A stretch of DNA of 64,000 nt, taken from positions 21,927,984-21,991,983 of the forward strand of contig NC_092564.1 in assembly GCF_037975245.1 (NCBI RefSeq), written 5' to 3'. The stretch's first letter is position 1; the number at the start of each line of letters is the position of its first letter. Shown one piece after another: positions 14,140 to 26,899 of the stretch. The stretch comes from Apostichopus japonicus (lineage: Eukaryota; Echinodermata; Holothuroidea; Aspidochirotida; Stichopodidae). The notes under the pieces were generated by a model. The model made no database searches, was not told where the DNA came from, and saw only the letters and a program-made list of their open reading frames with translations. The translations under genes and the position numbers were made by a program.

Positions 14140-17100
14140 AATCAATCAAATGTTCGACATCGATCATTCGAATGTTCGGCACCCATCAATCGAATGTGCG
14201 ACACAGATCATTCGAATGTTCGGCACCAATCAATCAGATGTTCGACACCGATCAATCGAATGACACCAATCAATCGAATGTTAGACACAGATCATTCGAA
14301 TGTTCGGCACCGATTAATCGAATGTGCGACACCGATCAATCGGATGTGCGACACCCATCGAATGTTCGACACCCATCAATCGAATGACACCCATCAATCG
14401 AATGTTCGACACCGATCATTCGAATGTTCGGCACCCATCAATCGAATGTTCGACACCGATCAATCGAATGACACCCATCAATCGAATGTTCGACACAGAT
14501 CATTCGAAGGTTCGGCACCCATCAATCGAATGTGCAGTACCGATCAATCGAATGTTCTACACCCATCAATCGAATGTGCGACACCGATCAATCGAATGTT
14601 CTACACCGATCATTTGAATGTTCGGCACCCATCAATCGAATGTTCGGCACCCATCAATCGAATGTTCGACACCGATCAATCGAATGTTCGGCACCAATCA
14701 ATCGAATGTTTGGCACCCATCAATCAAATGTTCGACACCGATCATTCGAATGTTCGGCACCCATCAATCGAATGTTCGGCACCCATCAATCGAATGTTCG
14801 ACACCGATAAATCGAATGTGCGAAACCCATCAATCGAATGTTCGACACAGATCATTCGAATGTTCGGCACCCATCAATCGAATGTGCGACATCGATAAAT
14901 CGAATGTGCGACACCCATCAATCAAATGACACCCATCAATCGAATGTTCGACACCGATCATTCGAATATTCGGCACCCATCAATCGAATGTTCGACACCG
15001 ATCAATCGAATGACACCCATCAATCGAATGTTCGACACCTATCATTCGAATGTTCGGCACCAATCAATCGAATGTTCGACACCGATCAATCGAATGTGCG
15101 ACACCGACCAAACGAATGTGCAGTACCGATCAATCGAATGTTCGACACCGATCAATGTGCGACACCCATCAATCGAATGTTCGACACAGATCATTCGAAT
15201 GTTCGGCACCCATCAATCGAATGTGCAGTACCGATCAATCGAATGTGCGACACCCATCAATCGAATGTTCGATACAGATCATTCGAATGTTCGGCACCAA
15301 TCAATCAAATGTTCGACATCGATCATTCGAATGTTCGGCACCCATCAATCGAATGTGCGACACAGATCATTCGAATGTTCGGCACCAATCAATCAGATGT
15401 TCGACACCGATCAATCGAATGACACCAATCAATCGAATGCTAGACACAGATCATTCGAATGTTCGGCACCGATTAATCGAATGTGCGACACCGATCAATC
15501 GGATGTGCGACACCGATCGAATGTTCCACACCGATCAATCGAATGACACCCATCAATCGAATGTTCCACACCGATCATTCGAATGTTCGGCACCCATCAA
15601 TCGAATGTTCGACACCGATCAATCGAATGACACCCATCAATCGAATGTTCGACACAGATCATTCGAATGTTCGGAACCCATCAATCGAATGTGCAGTACC
15701 GATCAATCGAATGTTCTACACCCATCAATCGAATGTGCGACACCGATCAATCGAATGTTCTACACCGATCATTTGAATGTTCGGCACCCATCAATCGAAT
15801 GTTCGGCACCCATCAATCGAATGTTCGACACCGATCAATCGAATGTTCGGCACCAATCAATCGAATGTTCGACACCGATCAATCGAATGTGCATTATCGA
15901 TCAATCGATTGTGCGACACCCATCAATCGAATGTTCGTCACCCATCAATCGAATGTTCGGCACCAATCAATCGAATGTTCGACACCGATCATTCGAATGT
16001 TCGGTACCAATCAATCGAATGTGCGGCACCGATAAATCGAATGTGCCACACCGATCAATCGGGTGTGCGACACACATCGAATTTCGACACCGATCATTCG
16101 AATGTTCGGCACCTATCAATCGAATGTGCAGTACCGATCAATCGAATGTTCGACACCCATCAATCGAATGTTCGACACCGATTAATCGAATATGCGACAC
16201 CGACCAAACGATTGCGCAATACCGATCAATCGAATGTTCGACTCCGATCAATCGAATGTTCGACACCGATCAATCGAATGTGCGACACCCATCAATCGAA
16301 TGTTCGACACCCATCAATCGAATGTTCGACACCGATCAATCGAATGATACTCTTAAATCGAATATTCGACACAGATCATTCGAATGTTCGACACCGATCA
16401 ATCGGATGTGCGACACCCATCGAATGTTCGACACCGATCATTCGAATGTTCGGCACCAATCAATCGAATGTGCGACACCGATCAATCGAATGTGCGACAC
16501 CGACCAAACGAATGTGCAGTACCGATCAATCGAATGTTCGACACCGATCAATCGAATGTGCAGTACCGATCAATCGAATGTGCGACACCCATCAATCGAA
16601 TGTTCGGCACCCATCAATCGAATGTTCGACGCCCATCAATCGAATGTTCGAAACTGATCAATCGAATGATAACCATCAATCGAATGTTCGACACAGATCA
16701 TTCGAATGTTCGGCACCAATCAATCAAATGTTCGACACCGATCATTCGAATGTTCGGCACTCATCAATCGAATGTTCGGCACCGATTAATCGAATATGCG
16801 ACACCGACCAAACGAATGCGCAATACCGATCAATCGAATGTTCGACTCCGATCAATCGAATGTGCGACACCCATCAATCGAATGTTCGACACCCATCAAT
16901 CGAATGTTCGACACCGATCAATCGAATGATACTCTTAAATCGAATATTCGACACAGATCATTCGAATGTTCGACACCGATCAATCGGATGTGCGACACCC
17001 ATCGAATGTTCGACACCGATCATTCGAATGTTCGGCACCCATCAATCGAATGTGCGACACCGATCAATCGAATGTGCGACACCGACCAAACGAATGTGCA

Positions 17101-17836
17101 GTACCGATCAATCGAATGTTCGACACCGATCAATCGAATGTGCACTACCAATCAATCGAATGTTCGGCACCCATCAATCGAATGTTCGACACCCATCAAT
17201 CGAATGTTCGACACCGATCAATCGAATGATACTCTTAAATCGAATATTCGACACAGATCATTCGAATGTTCGGCACCAATCAATCGAATGTTCGACACCG
17301 ATTATTCGAATGTTCGGCATCCATCAATCGAATGTTCGACACCGATCAATCGAATGACACCCATCAATCGAATGTTCGACACAGATCATTCGAATGTTCT
17401 TCACCAATCAATCAAATGTTCGACACCGATCATTCGAATGTTCGGCACCCATCAATCGAATGTTCGGCACCGATTAATCGAATATGCGACACCGACCAAA
17501 CTAAGGTGCAATACCGATCAATCGAATGTGCGACACCGATCAATCGGATGTGCGACACCCATCAATCGAATGTTCGAATCCGATTATTCGAATGTTCCGC
17601 ACCCATCAATCGAATGTGCGACACCGAACAATCGGATGTGCGACACCCATCGAATGTTCGACACCGATCATTCGAATATTCGGCACCTATCAATCGAATG
17701 TGAGGCACTGATCATTCGAATGATCGGCACCAATCAATCAAATGTTCGACACCTATCATTCGAATGTTCGGCACCAATCAATCGAATGTGCGACACCGAT
17801 CAATCGAATGTGCGACACCGACCAAACGAATGTGCA
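14077..17836. repeat. Right copy of the 14,076-bp-spaced block
   Basis: This is the partner of bases 1-3,760, with a constant offset and very few differences, including a TTCTTCACC change near 17,400. Beyond 17,836 the sequence stops matching the 3.8 kb region and instead follows the region around 9,000 (offset about 8,832; shared GTTTGACACC then GTGCACTACC). The block is therefore a mosaic of at least two source regions. Confidence 0.85.
14479..15166. repeat. 688-bp block, second copy
   Basis: This is the partner of 13,452-14,139. It lies entirely inside the right copy of the 14,076-bp-spaced block, so it also has a close relative at about 403-1,090. Confidence 0.75.
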
Positions 17837-19027
17837 GTACCGATCAATCGAATGTTTGACACCGATCAATCGAATGTGCACTACCGATCAATCGAATGTT
17901 CGGCACCCATCAATCGAATGTTCGACACCCATCAATCGAATGTTCGACACCGATCAATCGAATGATACTCATCAATCGAATGTTCGACACATATCATTCA
18001 AATGTTCGGCACCAATCAATCGAATGTTCGACACAGATCATTCGAATGTTCGAAACCGATCAATAGAATGTGCGACGCCGAACAATCGGATGTGCGACAC
18101 CGATCAATCGAATGTTCGACACCGATCAATCGAATGTTCGAAACCGATCAATCGGATGTGCGACACCCATCAATCGAATGTTCGACACCGATCATTCGAA
18201 TGTTCGACACCCATCAATCTAATGTTCGACACCGATCATTCGAATGTTCGGCACCCATCAATCGAATGTTCGGCACCCATCAATCGAATGTTCGACACCG
18301 ATCATTCAAATGTTCGACACCGATCAATCGAATGTGCAGTACCGATCAATCGAAAGATACCCATCAATGGAATGTTCGACACCGATCAATCGAATGTGGG
18401 ACACCGACCAAACTAATGTGCAATACCGATCAATCGAATGTGCGACACCGATCAATCGGATGTGCGACACCCATCAATCGAATGTTCGAATCCGATTAAT
18501 CGAATGTTCGGCACCCATCAATCGAATGTGCGGCACCGATTAATCGAATGTGCCACACCGATCAATCGGGTGTGCGACACCCATCGAATTTCCACACCGA
18601 TCATACGAATGTTCGGCACCTATCAATCGAATGTGCAGTACCGATCAATCGAATGTGCGACACCGATCAATCGGATGTGCGACACCCATCAATCGAATGT
18701 TCGAATCCGATTAATCGAATGTTCGGCACCCATCAATCGAATGTGCGGCACCGATTAATCGAATGTGCGACACCGATCAATCGGGTGTGCGACACCTATC
18801 GAATTTCGACACCGATCATTCGAATGTTCGGCACCTATCAATCGAATGTGCACTACCGATCAATCGAATGTGCGACACCCATTAATCGAATGTTCGACAC
18901 CGATCAATCAAATGTGCGACACCCATCAATCGAATGTTCGACACCGATCAATCGGATGTGCGACACCCATCGAATGTTCGACACCGATCATTCGAAAGTT
19001 CGGCACCTATCAATCGAATGTGAGGCA

Positions 19028-19047
19028 CCGATCATTCGAATGATCGG
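19028..19047. repeat. 20-bp perfect palindrome CCGATCATTCGAATGATCGG
   Basis: A CATT junction followed by a GATCGG unit produces a 20-bp sequence equal to its own reverse complement. Further perfect copies begin at 13,099; 23,400; 30,009; 35,067; 35,802; 40,384; 41,921; 43,107; 45,056; 47,748; 49,414; 51,362; 52,747; 54,127; 55,299; 59,011; 61,769 and 63,435. Imperfect versions begin at 3,632, 8,876, 17,708, 21,676 and 28,007 (CTGATC arm) and near 39,173. Most sit after a GTGAGGCA unit and before CACCAATCAATCAAATG. Confidence 0.9.
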
Positions 19048-19682
19048 CACCAATCAATCAAATGTTCGACACCCATCAATCGAATGTGCGGCACCCATCA
19101 ATCGAATGTTCGACACCGATCAATCGAATGACACCGATCAATCGAATGTTCGACACAGATCATTCGAATGTTCGGCACCAATCAATCGAATGTGCAGTAC
19201 CGATCAATCGAATGTGGGACACCCATCAATCGAATGTGCGACACCGATCAATCGAATGTTCTACATCGATCATTCGAATGTTCGGCACCCATCAATCGAA
19301 TGTGCGGCACCCATCAATCGAATGTGCGGCTCACACCATTCGAATGTTCGGCACCCATCAATCGAATGTTCGACACCGATCAATCGAATGTTCGAAACCG
19401 ATCAATCGGATGTGCGACACCCATCAATCGAATGTTCGACACCGATCATTCGAATGTTCGACACCCATCAATCAAATGTTCGACACCGATCATTCGAATG
19501 TTCGGCACCCATCAATCGAATGTTCGGCACCGATCAATCGAATGTGCGGCACCGATCAATCGAATGTGCGGCTCAAACCATTCGAATGTTCGGCACCCAT
19601 CAATCGAATGTTCGACACCGATCAATCGAATGTTCGGCACCAATCAATCGAATGTTCGACACCGATCATTCGAATGTGCGTT

Positions 19683-19696
19683 ATCGATTAATCGAT
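19683..19696. repeat. 14-bp palindrome ATCGATTAATCGAT
   Basis: In GCGTTATCGATTAATCGATTG units, the central 14 bp is a perfect palindrome. It recurs only in zone II, near 20,532, 20,858, 24,055, 24,990, 27,189, 30,553, 31,381, 32,402 and 33,702, with a variant arm at about 26,687. It arose from C to T and A to T changes in adjacent ordinary units. Confidence 0.85.
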
Positions 19697-20242
19697 TGTG
19701 CGACACCCATCAATCGAATGTTCGGCACCAATCAATCGAATGTTCGACACCGATCATTCGAATGTTCGGTACCAATCAATCGAATGTGCGGCACCGATTA
19801 ATCGAATGTGCGACACCGATCAATCGGGTGTGCGACACCCATCGAATTTCGACACCGATCATTCGAATGTGCGACACCCATCAATCGAATGTTCGGTACC
19901 CATCAATCGAATGTTCGACGCCCATCAATCGAATGTTCGACACCGATCATTCGAATGTTCGGCACCCATCAATCGAATGTGCGACATCGATAAATCGAAT
20001 GTGCGACACCCAACAATCGAATGTGCGAAACCCATCAATCGAATGTGCGACACCAATCAATCGAATGTTCGACACCGATCAATCGAATGTGCGGTACCGC
20101 TCCATCGAATGTGCAGTACCGATCAATCGAATGTTCTACACCCATCAATCGAATGTGCGACACCGATCAATCGAATGTTCTACACCGATCATTTGAATGT
20201 TCGGCACCCATCAATCGAATGTTCGGCACCCATCAATCGAAT

Positions 20243-20894
20243 GTTCGACACCGATCAATCGAATGACACCCATCAATCGAATGTTCGACACAGATCATTC
20301 GAATGTTCGACACCAATCTATCAAATGATCGACACCGATCATTCGAATGTTCGGCACCCATCAATCGAATGTTCGGCACCGATCAATCGAATGTGCGGCA
20401 CCGATCAATCGAATGTGCGGCACACACCATTCGAATGTTCGGCACCCATCAATCGAATGTTCGACACCGATCAATGGAATGTTCGGCACCAATCAATCGA
20501 ATGAACCACACCGATCAATCGAATGTGCGTTATCGATTAATCGATTGTGCGACACCCATCAATCGAATGTTCGACACCGATCAATCGAATGACACCCATC
20601 AATCGAATGTTCGACACAGATCATTCGAATGTTCGACACCAATCTATCAAATGATCGACACCGATCATTCGAATGTTCGGCACCCATCAATCGAATGTTC
20701 GGCACCGATCAATCGAATGTGCGGCACCGATCAATCGAATGTGCGGCACACACCATTCGAATGTTCGGCACCCATCAATCGAATGTTCGACACCGATCAA
20801 TGGAATGTTCGGCACCAATCAATCGAATGAACCACACCGATCAATCGAATGTGCGTTATCGATTAATCGATTGTGCGACACCCATCAATCGAAT
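20243..20894. repeat. 326-bp tandem duplication with no difference seen
   Basis: Bases 20,243-20,568 and 20,569-20,894 appear identical by eye. Each contains CACCAATCTATCAAATG, CGGCACACACC, CAATGGAATG, GAACCACACCG and TTATCGATTAATCGATTG units. The lack of any seen difference suggests a recent event or an assembly duplication. Confidence 0.85.
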
Positions 20895-22063
20895 GTTCGA
20901 CACCGATCAATCGAATGACACCCATCAATCGAATGTTCGACACAGATCATTCGAAGGTTCGGCACCCATCAATCGAATGTTCGACACCGATCAATCGAAT
21001 GACACCCATCAATCGAATGTTCGACAGCTATCATTCGAATGTTCGGCACCAATCAATCGAATGTTCGACACCGATCAATCGAATGTGCGACACCGACCAA
21101 ACGAATGTGCAGTACCGATCAATCGAATGTTCGACACCGATCAATGTGCGACACCCATCAATCGAATGTTCGACACCGATCAATCGAATGTGCATTATCG
21201 ATCAATCGATTGTGCGACACCCATCAATCGAATGTTCGTCACCCATCAATCGAATGTTCGGCACCAATCAATCGAATGTTCGACACCGATCATTCGAATG
21301 TTCGGTACCAATCAATCGAATGTGCGGCACCGATAAATCGAATGTGCCACACCGATCAATCGCGTGTGCGACACCCATCGAATTTCGACACCGATCATTC
21401 GAATGTTCGGCACCTATCAATCGAATGTGCAGTACCGATCAATCGAATATTCGACACCCATCAATCGAATGTTCGACACCGATCAATCAAATGTGCGACA
21501 CCCATCAATCGAATGTTCGACACCGATCATTCGAATGTTCGACACCGATCAATCGAATGTTCGACACCGATCATTCGAATGTTCGACACCGATCAATCGA
21601 ATGTGCGATACCCATCAATCGAATGTTCGACACCGATCATTCGAATGTTCGGCACCTATCAATCGAATGTGAGGCACTGATCATTCGAATGATCGGCACT
21701 GATCAATCAAATGTTCGACACCTATCATTCGAATGTTCGGCACCAATCAATCGAATGTGCGACACCGATCAATCGTATGTGCGACACCGACCAAACGAAT
21801 GTGCAGTACCGATCAATCGAATGTTCGACACCGATCAATCGAATGTGCACTACCGATCAATCGAATGTTCGGCACCCATCAATCGAATGTTCGACACCCA
21901 TTAATCGAATGTTCGACACCGATCAATCGAATGATACTCATCAATCGAATGTTCGACACAGATCATTCAAATGTTCGGCACCAATCAATCGAATGTTCGA
22001 CACCGATCATTCGAATGTTCGGCACCAATCAATCGAATGTTCGACACAGATCATTCGAATGTT
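20879..22063. repeat. 1.19-kb block, copy 2 of 3
   Basis: This copy lies within zone II but matches 12,301-13,485 of zone I. It follows a TTATCGATTAATCGATTG unit, which may mark the join between the two zone types. One private change is GAATATTCGACACCC near 21,448. Confidence 0.8.
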
Positions 22064-23177
22064 CGACACAGATCAATCGAATGTGCGAAACCGAACAATC
22101 GGATGTGCGACACCGATCAATCGAATGTTCGACACCGATCAATCGAATGACACGCATCAATCGAATGTTCGACACAGATCAATCGAATGTGCGACACCGA
22201 TCATTCGAATGTTCGACACCCATCAATCAAATGTTCGACACCGATCATTCGAATGTTCGGCACCCATCAATCGAATGTTCGGCACCCATCAATCGAATGT
22301 TCGACACCGATAAATCGAATGTGCGAAACCCATCAATCGAATGTTCGACACCGATCAATCGAATGTGCGACACCGACCAAACGAATGTGCAGTACCGATC
22401 AATCGAATGTTCGACACCGATCAATGTGCGACACCAATCAATCAAATGTTCGACATCGATCATTCGAATGTTCGGCACCCATCAATCGAATGTGCGACAC
22501 AGATCATTCGAATGTTCGGCACCAATCAATCAGATGTTCGACACCGATCAATCGAATGACACCAATCAATCGAATGTTAGACACAGATCATTCGAATGTT
22601 CGGCACCGATTAATCGAATGTGCGACACCGATCAATCGGATGTGCGACACCCATCGAATGTTCGACACCCATCAATCGAATGACACCCATCAATCGAATG
22701 TTCGACACCGATCATTCGAATGTTCGGCACCCATCAATCGAATGTTCGACACCGATCAATCGAATGACACCCATCAATCGAATGTTCGACACAGATCATT
22801 CGAATGTTCGGCACCCATCAATCGAATGTGCAGTACCGATCAATCGAATGTTCTACACCCATCAATCGAATGTTCGGCACCCATCAATCGAATGTTCGAC
22901 ACCGATCAATCGAATGTTCGGCACCAATCAATCGAATGTTTGGCACCCATCAATCAAATGTTCGACACCGATCATTCGAATGTTCGGCACCCATCAATCG
23001 AATGTTCGGCACCCATCATTCGAATGTTCGACACCGATAAATCGAATGTGCGAAACCCATCAATCGAATGTTCGACACAGATCATTCGAATGTTCGGCAC
23101 CCATCAATCGAATGTGCGACATCGATAAATCGAATGTGCGACACCCATCAATCAAATGACACCCATCAATCGAATGT

Positions 23178-24248
23178 TCGACACCGATCATTCGAATGTT
23201 CGGCACCTATCAATCGAATGTGCAGTACCGATCAATCGAATGTGCGACACCCATTATTCGAATGTTCGACACCGATCAATCAAATGTGCGACACCCATCA
23301 ATCGAATGTTCGACACCGATCAATCGGATGTGCGACACCCATCGAATGTTCGACACCGATCATTCGAAAATTCGTCACCTATCAATCGAATGTGAGGCAC
23401 CGATCATTCGAATGATCGGCACCAATCAATCAAATGTTCGACACCCATCAATCGAATGTGCGGCACCCATCAATCGAATGTTCGACACCGATCAATCGAA
23501 TGACACCGATCAATCGAATGTTCGACACAGATCATTCGAATGTTCGGCACCAATCAATCGAATGTGCAGTACCGATCAATCGAATGTGCGACACCCATCA
23601 ATCGAATGTGCGACACCGATCAATCGAATGTTCTACATCGATCATTCGAATGTTCGGCACCCATCAATCGAATGTGCGGCACCCATCAATCGAATGTGCG
23701 GCTCACACCAGTCGAATGTTCGGCACCCATCAATCGAATGTTCGACACCGATCAATCGAATGTTCGAAACCGATCAATCGGATGTGCGACACCCATCAAT
23801 CGAATGTTCGACACCGATCATTCGAATGTTCGACACCCATCAATCAAATGTTCGACACCGATCATTCGAATGTTCGGCACCCATCAATCGAATGTTCGGC
23901 ACCGATCAATCGAATGTGCGGCACCGATCAATCGAATGTGCGGCTCAAACCATTCGAATGTTCGGCACCCATCAATCGAATGTTCGACACCGATCAATCG
24001 AATGTTCGGCACCAATCAATCGAATGAACCACACCGATCAATCGAATGTGCGTTATCGATTAATCGATTGTGCGACACCCATCAATCGAATGTTCGGCAC
24101 CAATCAATCGAATGTTCGACACCGATCATTCGAATGTTCGGTACCAATCAATCGAATGTGCGGCACCGATTAATCGAATGTGCGACACCGATCAATCGGG
24201 TGTGCGACACCCATCGAATTTCGACACCGATCATTCGAATGTGCGACG
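23178..24248. repeat. 1.07-kb block, second copy
   Basis: This is the partner of 18,806-19,876. A related copy lies near 29,787-30,747, where 110 bp around the CGGCTCACACC unit is missing. Confidence 0.8.
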
Positions 24249-26899
24249 CCCATCAATCGAATGTTCGACACCGATCATTCGAATGTTCGGCACCCATCAA
24301 TCGAATGTGCGACATCGATAAATCGAATGTGCGACACCCAACAATCGAATGTGCGAAACCCATCAATCGAATGTGCGACACCAATCAATCGAATGTTCGA
24401 CACCGATCAATCGAATGTGCGGTACCGCTCCATCGTATGTACAGTACCGATCAATGGAATGTGCGACACCCATCAATCGAATGTTCGACACCGATCATTC
24501 GAATGTTCGGCACCCATCAATCGAATGTGCGACATCGATAAATCGAATATGCGACACCGATCAATCGGATGTGCGACACCGATCAATCGAATGTTCGACA
24601 CCGATCAATCGAATGACACCCATCAATCGAATGTTCGACACCGATCATTCGAATGTTCGACACCAATCTATCAAATGATCGACACCGATCATTCGAATGT
24701 TCGGCACCCATCAATCGAATGTTCGGCACCGATCAATCGAATGTGCGGCACCGATCAATCGAATGTGCGGCACACACCATTCGAATGTTCGGCACCCATC
24801 AATCGAATGTTCGACACCGATCAATCGAATGTTCGGCACCAATCAATCGAATGAACCACATCGATCAATCGAATGTGCGGCACACACCATTCGAATGTTC
24901 GGCACCCATCAATCGAATGTTCGACACCGATCAATCGAATGTTCGGCACCAATCAATCGAATGAACCACACCGATCAATCGAATGTGCGTTATCGATTAA
25001 TCGATTGTGCGACACCCATCAATCGAATGTTCGGCACCAATCAATCGAATGTTCGACACCGATCATTCGAATGTTCGGTACCAATCAATCGAATGTGCGG
25101 CACCGATTAATCGAATGTGCGACACCGATCAATCGGGTGTGCGACACACATCGAATTTCGACACCGATCAATCGAATGTGCGACACCCATCAATCGAATG
25201 TTCGGCACCCATCAATCGAATGTTCGACGCCCATCAATCGAATGTTCGACACCGATCATTCGAATGTTCGGCACCCATCAATCGAATGTGCGACATCGAT
25301 AAATCGAATGTGCGACACCCAACAATCGAATGTGCGAAACCCATCAATCGAATGTGCGACACCAATCAATCGAATGTTCGACACCGATAAATCGAATGTG
25401 CGGTACCGCTCCATCGTATGTACAGTACCGATCAATGGAATGTGCGACACCCATCAATCGAATGTTCGACACCGATCATTCGAATAATCGGCACCCATCA
25501 ATCGAATGTGCGACATCGATAAATCGAATATGCGACACCGATCAATCGGATGTGCGACACCGATCAATCGAATGTTCGACACCGATCAATCGAATGACAC
25601 CCATCAATCGAATGTTCGACACAGATCATTCGAATGTTCGGCACCAATCAATCAAATGATCGACACCGATCATTCGAATGTTCGGCACCCATCAATCGAA
25701 TGTTCGGCACCGATCAATCGAATGTGCGGCACCGATCAATCGAATGTGCGGCACACACCATTCGAATGTTCGACACCGATCATTCGAATGTTCGGCACCC
25801 ATCAATCGAATGTTCGACACCGATCAAGCGAATGACACCCATCAATCGAATGTTCGACACAGATCATTCGAATGTTCGGCACCCATCAATCGAATGTGCG
25901 ACATCGATAAATCGAATGTGCGACACCCATCAATCGAATGACACCGATCAATCGAATGTTCGACACCGATCATTCGAATGTTCGACACCCATCAATCGAA
26001 TGTTCGACACCGATCAATCGAATGACACCCATCAATCGAATGTTCGACACAGATCATTCGAATGTTCGGCACCCATCAATCGAATGTGCAGTACCGATCA
26101 ATCGAATGTGCGACACCCATCAATCGAATGGGCGACACCGATCAATCGAATGTTCTACAACGATCATTCGAATGTTCGGCACCCATCAATCGAATGTGCA
26201 GTACCGATCAATCGAATGTGCGACACCCATCAATCGAATGTGCGACACCGATCAATCGAATGTTCTACATCGATCATTCGAATGTTCGGCACCCATCAAT
26301 CGAATGTGCGGCACCCATCAATCGAATGTGCGGCTCACACCATTCGAATGTTCGGCACCCATCAATCGAATGTTCGACACCGATCAATCGAATGTTCGAA
26401 ACCGATCAATCGGATGTGCGACACCCATCAATCGAATGTTCGACACCGATCATTCGAATGTTCGACACCCATCAATCAAATGTTCGACACCGATCATTCG
26501 AATGTTCGGCACCCATCAATCGAATGTTCGGCACCGATCAATCGAATGTGCGGCACCGATCAATCGAATGTGCGGCTCAAACCATTCGAATGTTCGACAC
26601 CCATCAATCGAATGTTCGACACCGATCAATCGAATGTTCGGCACCAATCAATCGAATGAACCACACCGATCAATCGAATGTGCGTGATCGATTAATCGAT
26701 TGTGCGACACCCATCAATCGAATGTTCGGCACCAATCAATCGAATGTTCGACACCGATCAATGGAATGTGCGACACCCATCAATCGAATGTTCGACACCG
26801 ATCATTCGAATGTTCGGCACCCATCAATCGAATGTGCGACATCGATAAATCGAATATGCGACACCGATCAATCGGATGTGCGACACCGATCAATCGAAT

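Larger units (their letters stand above)
1..18805. repeat. Zone I of the satellite, with TTAAAT-marked units
   Basis: This zone is recognised by variant units rare elsewhere. One is an ACTCTTAAATCG stretch followed by AATATTCGACACAG, seen near 2,275, 2,855, 3,160, 8,120, 8,425, 16,350, 16,930 and 17,230 (one further copy near 38,138 in zone III). Others are GTTCGTCACCC (for example near 1,860, 5,401, 6,796 and 11,311) and the 18-bp form GATCAATGTGCGAC (near 55, 1,075, 11,220, 14,125). It contains no gene or unique sequence. The boundary is a change in variant frequency, not a sharp junction. Confidence 0.6.
18806..19876. repeat. 1.07-kb block, first copy (offset 4,372)
   Basis: Matches 23,178-24,248 at offset 4,372 bp. 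Shared landmarks are CATTCGAAAGTTCGG-type units, the 20-bp palindrome (19,028 and 23,400), CGGCTCACACC, CGGCTCAAACC and TTATCGATTAATCGATTG. One unit differs: GTTCGACACCGATCATTCG here, GAACCACACCGATCAATCG there. Confidence 0.8.
20569..25748. repeat. 5.2-kb block, first copy (offsets 6,331 to 6,609)
   Basis: Matches 26,900-32,137. The offset is 6,331 bp up to about 22,351, then 6,543, then 6,609 from about 22,870, 6,499 from about 23,670 and 6,389 from about 24,860. The later steps are 66, 110 and 110 bp, that is 3, 5 and 5 units of 22 bp. The copies therefore differ by whole-unit gains and losses rather than by random indels. Confidence 0.85.

Noticed and set aside
22245-22478. Minus-strand ORFs of 60-77 codons (also near 25,256, 31,645, 47,968 and 61,989)
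   Set aside because: The reverse complement of the consensus has a TGA (ATTGATCGG) in every unit, giving a stop about every 66 bp per frame. These short ORFs survive only where a few variant units lack it, and they are repeat translations without other support.
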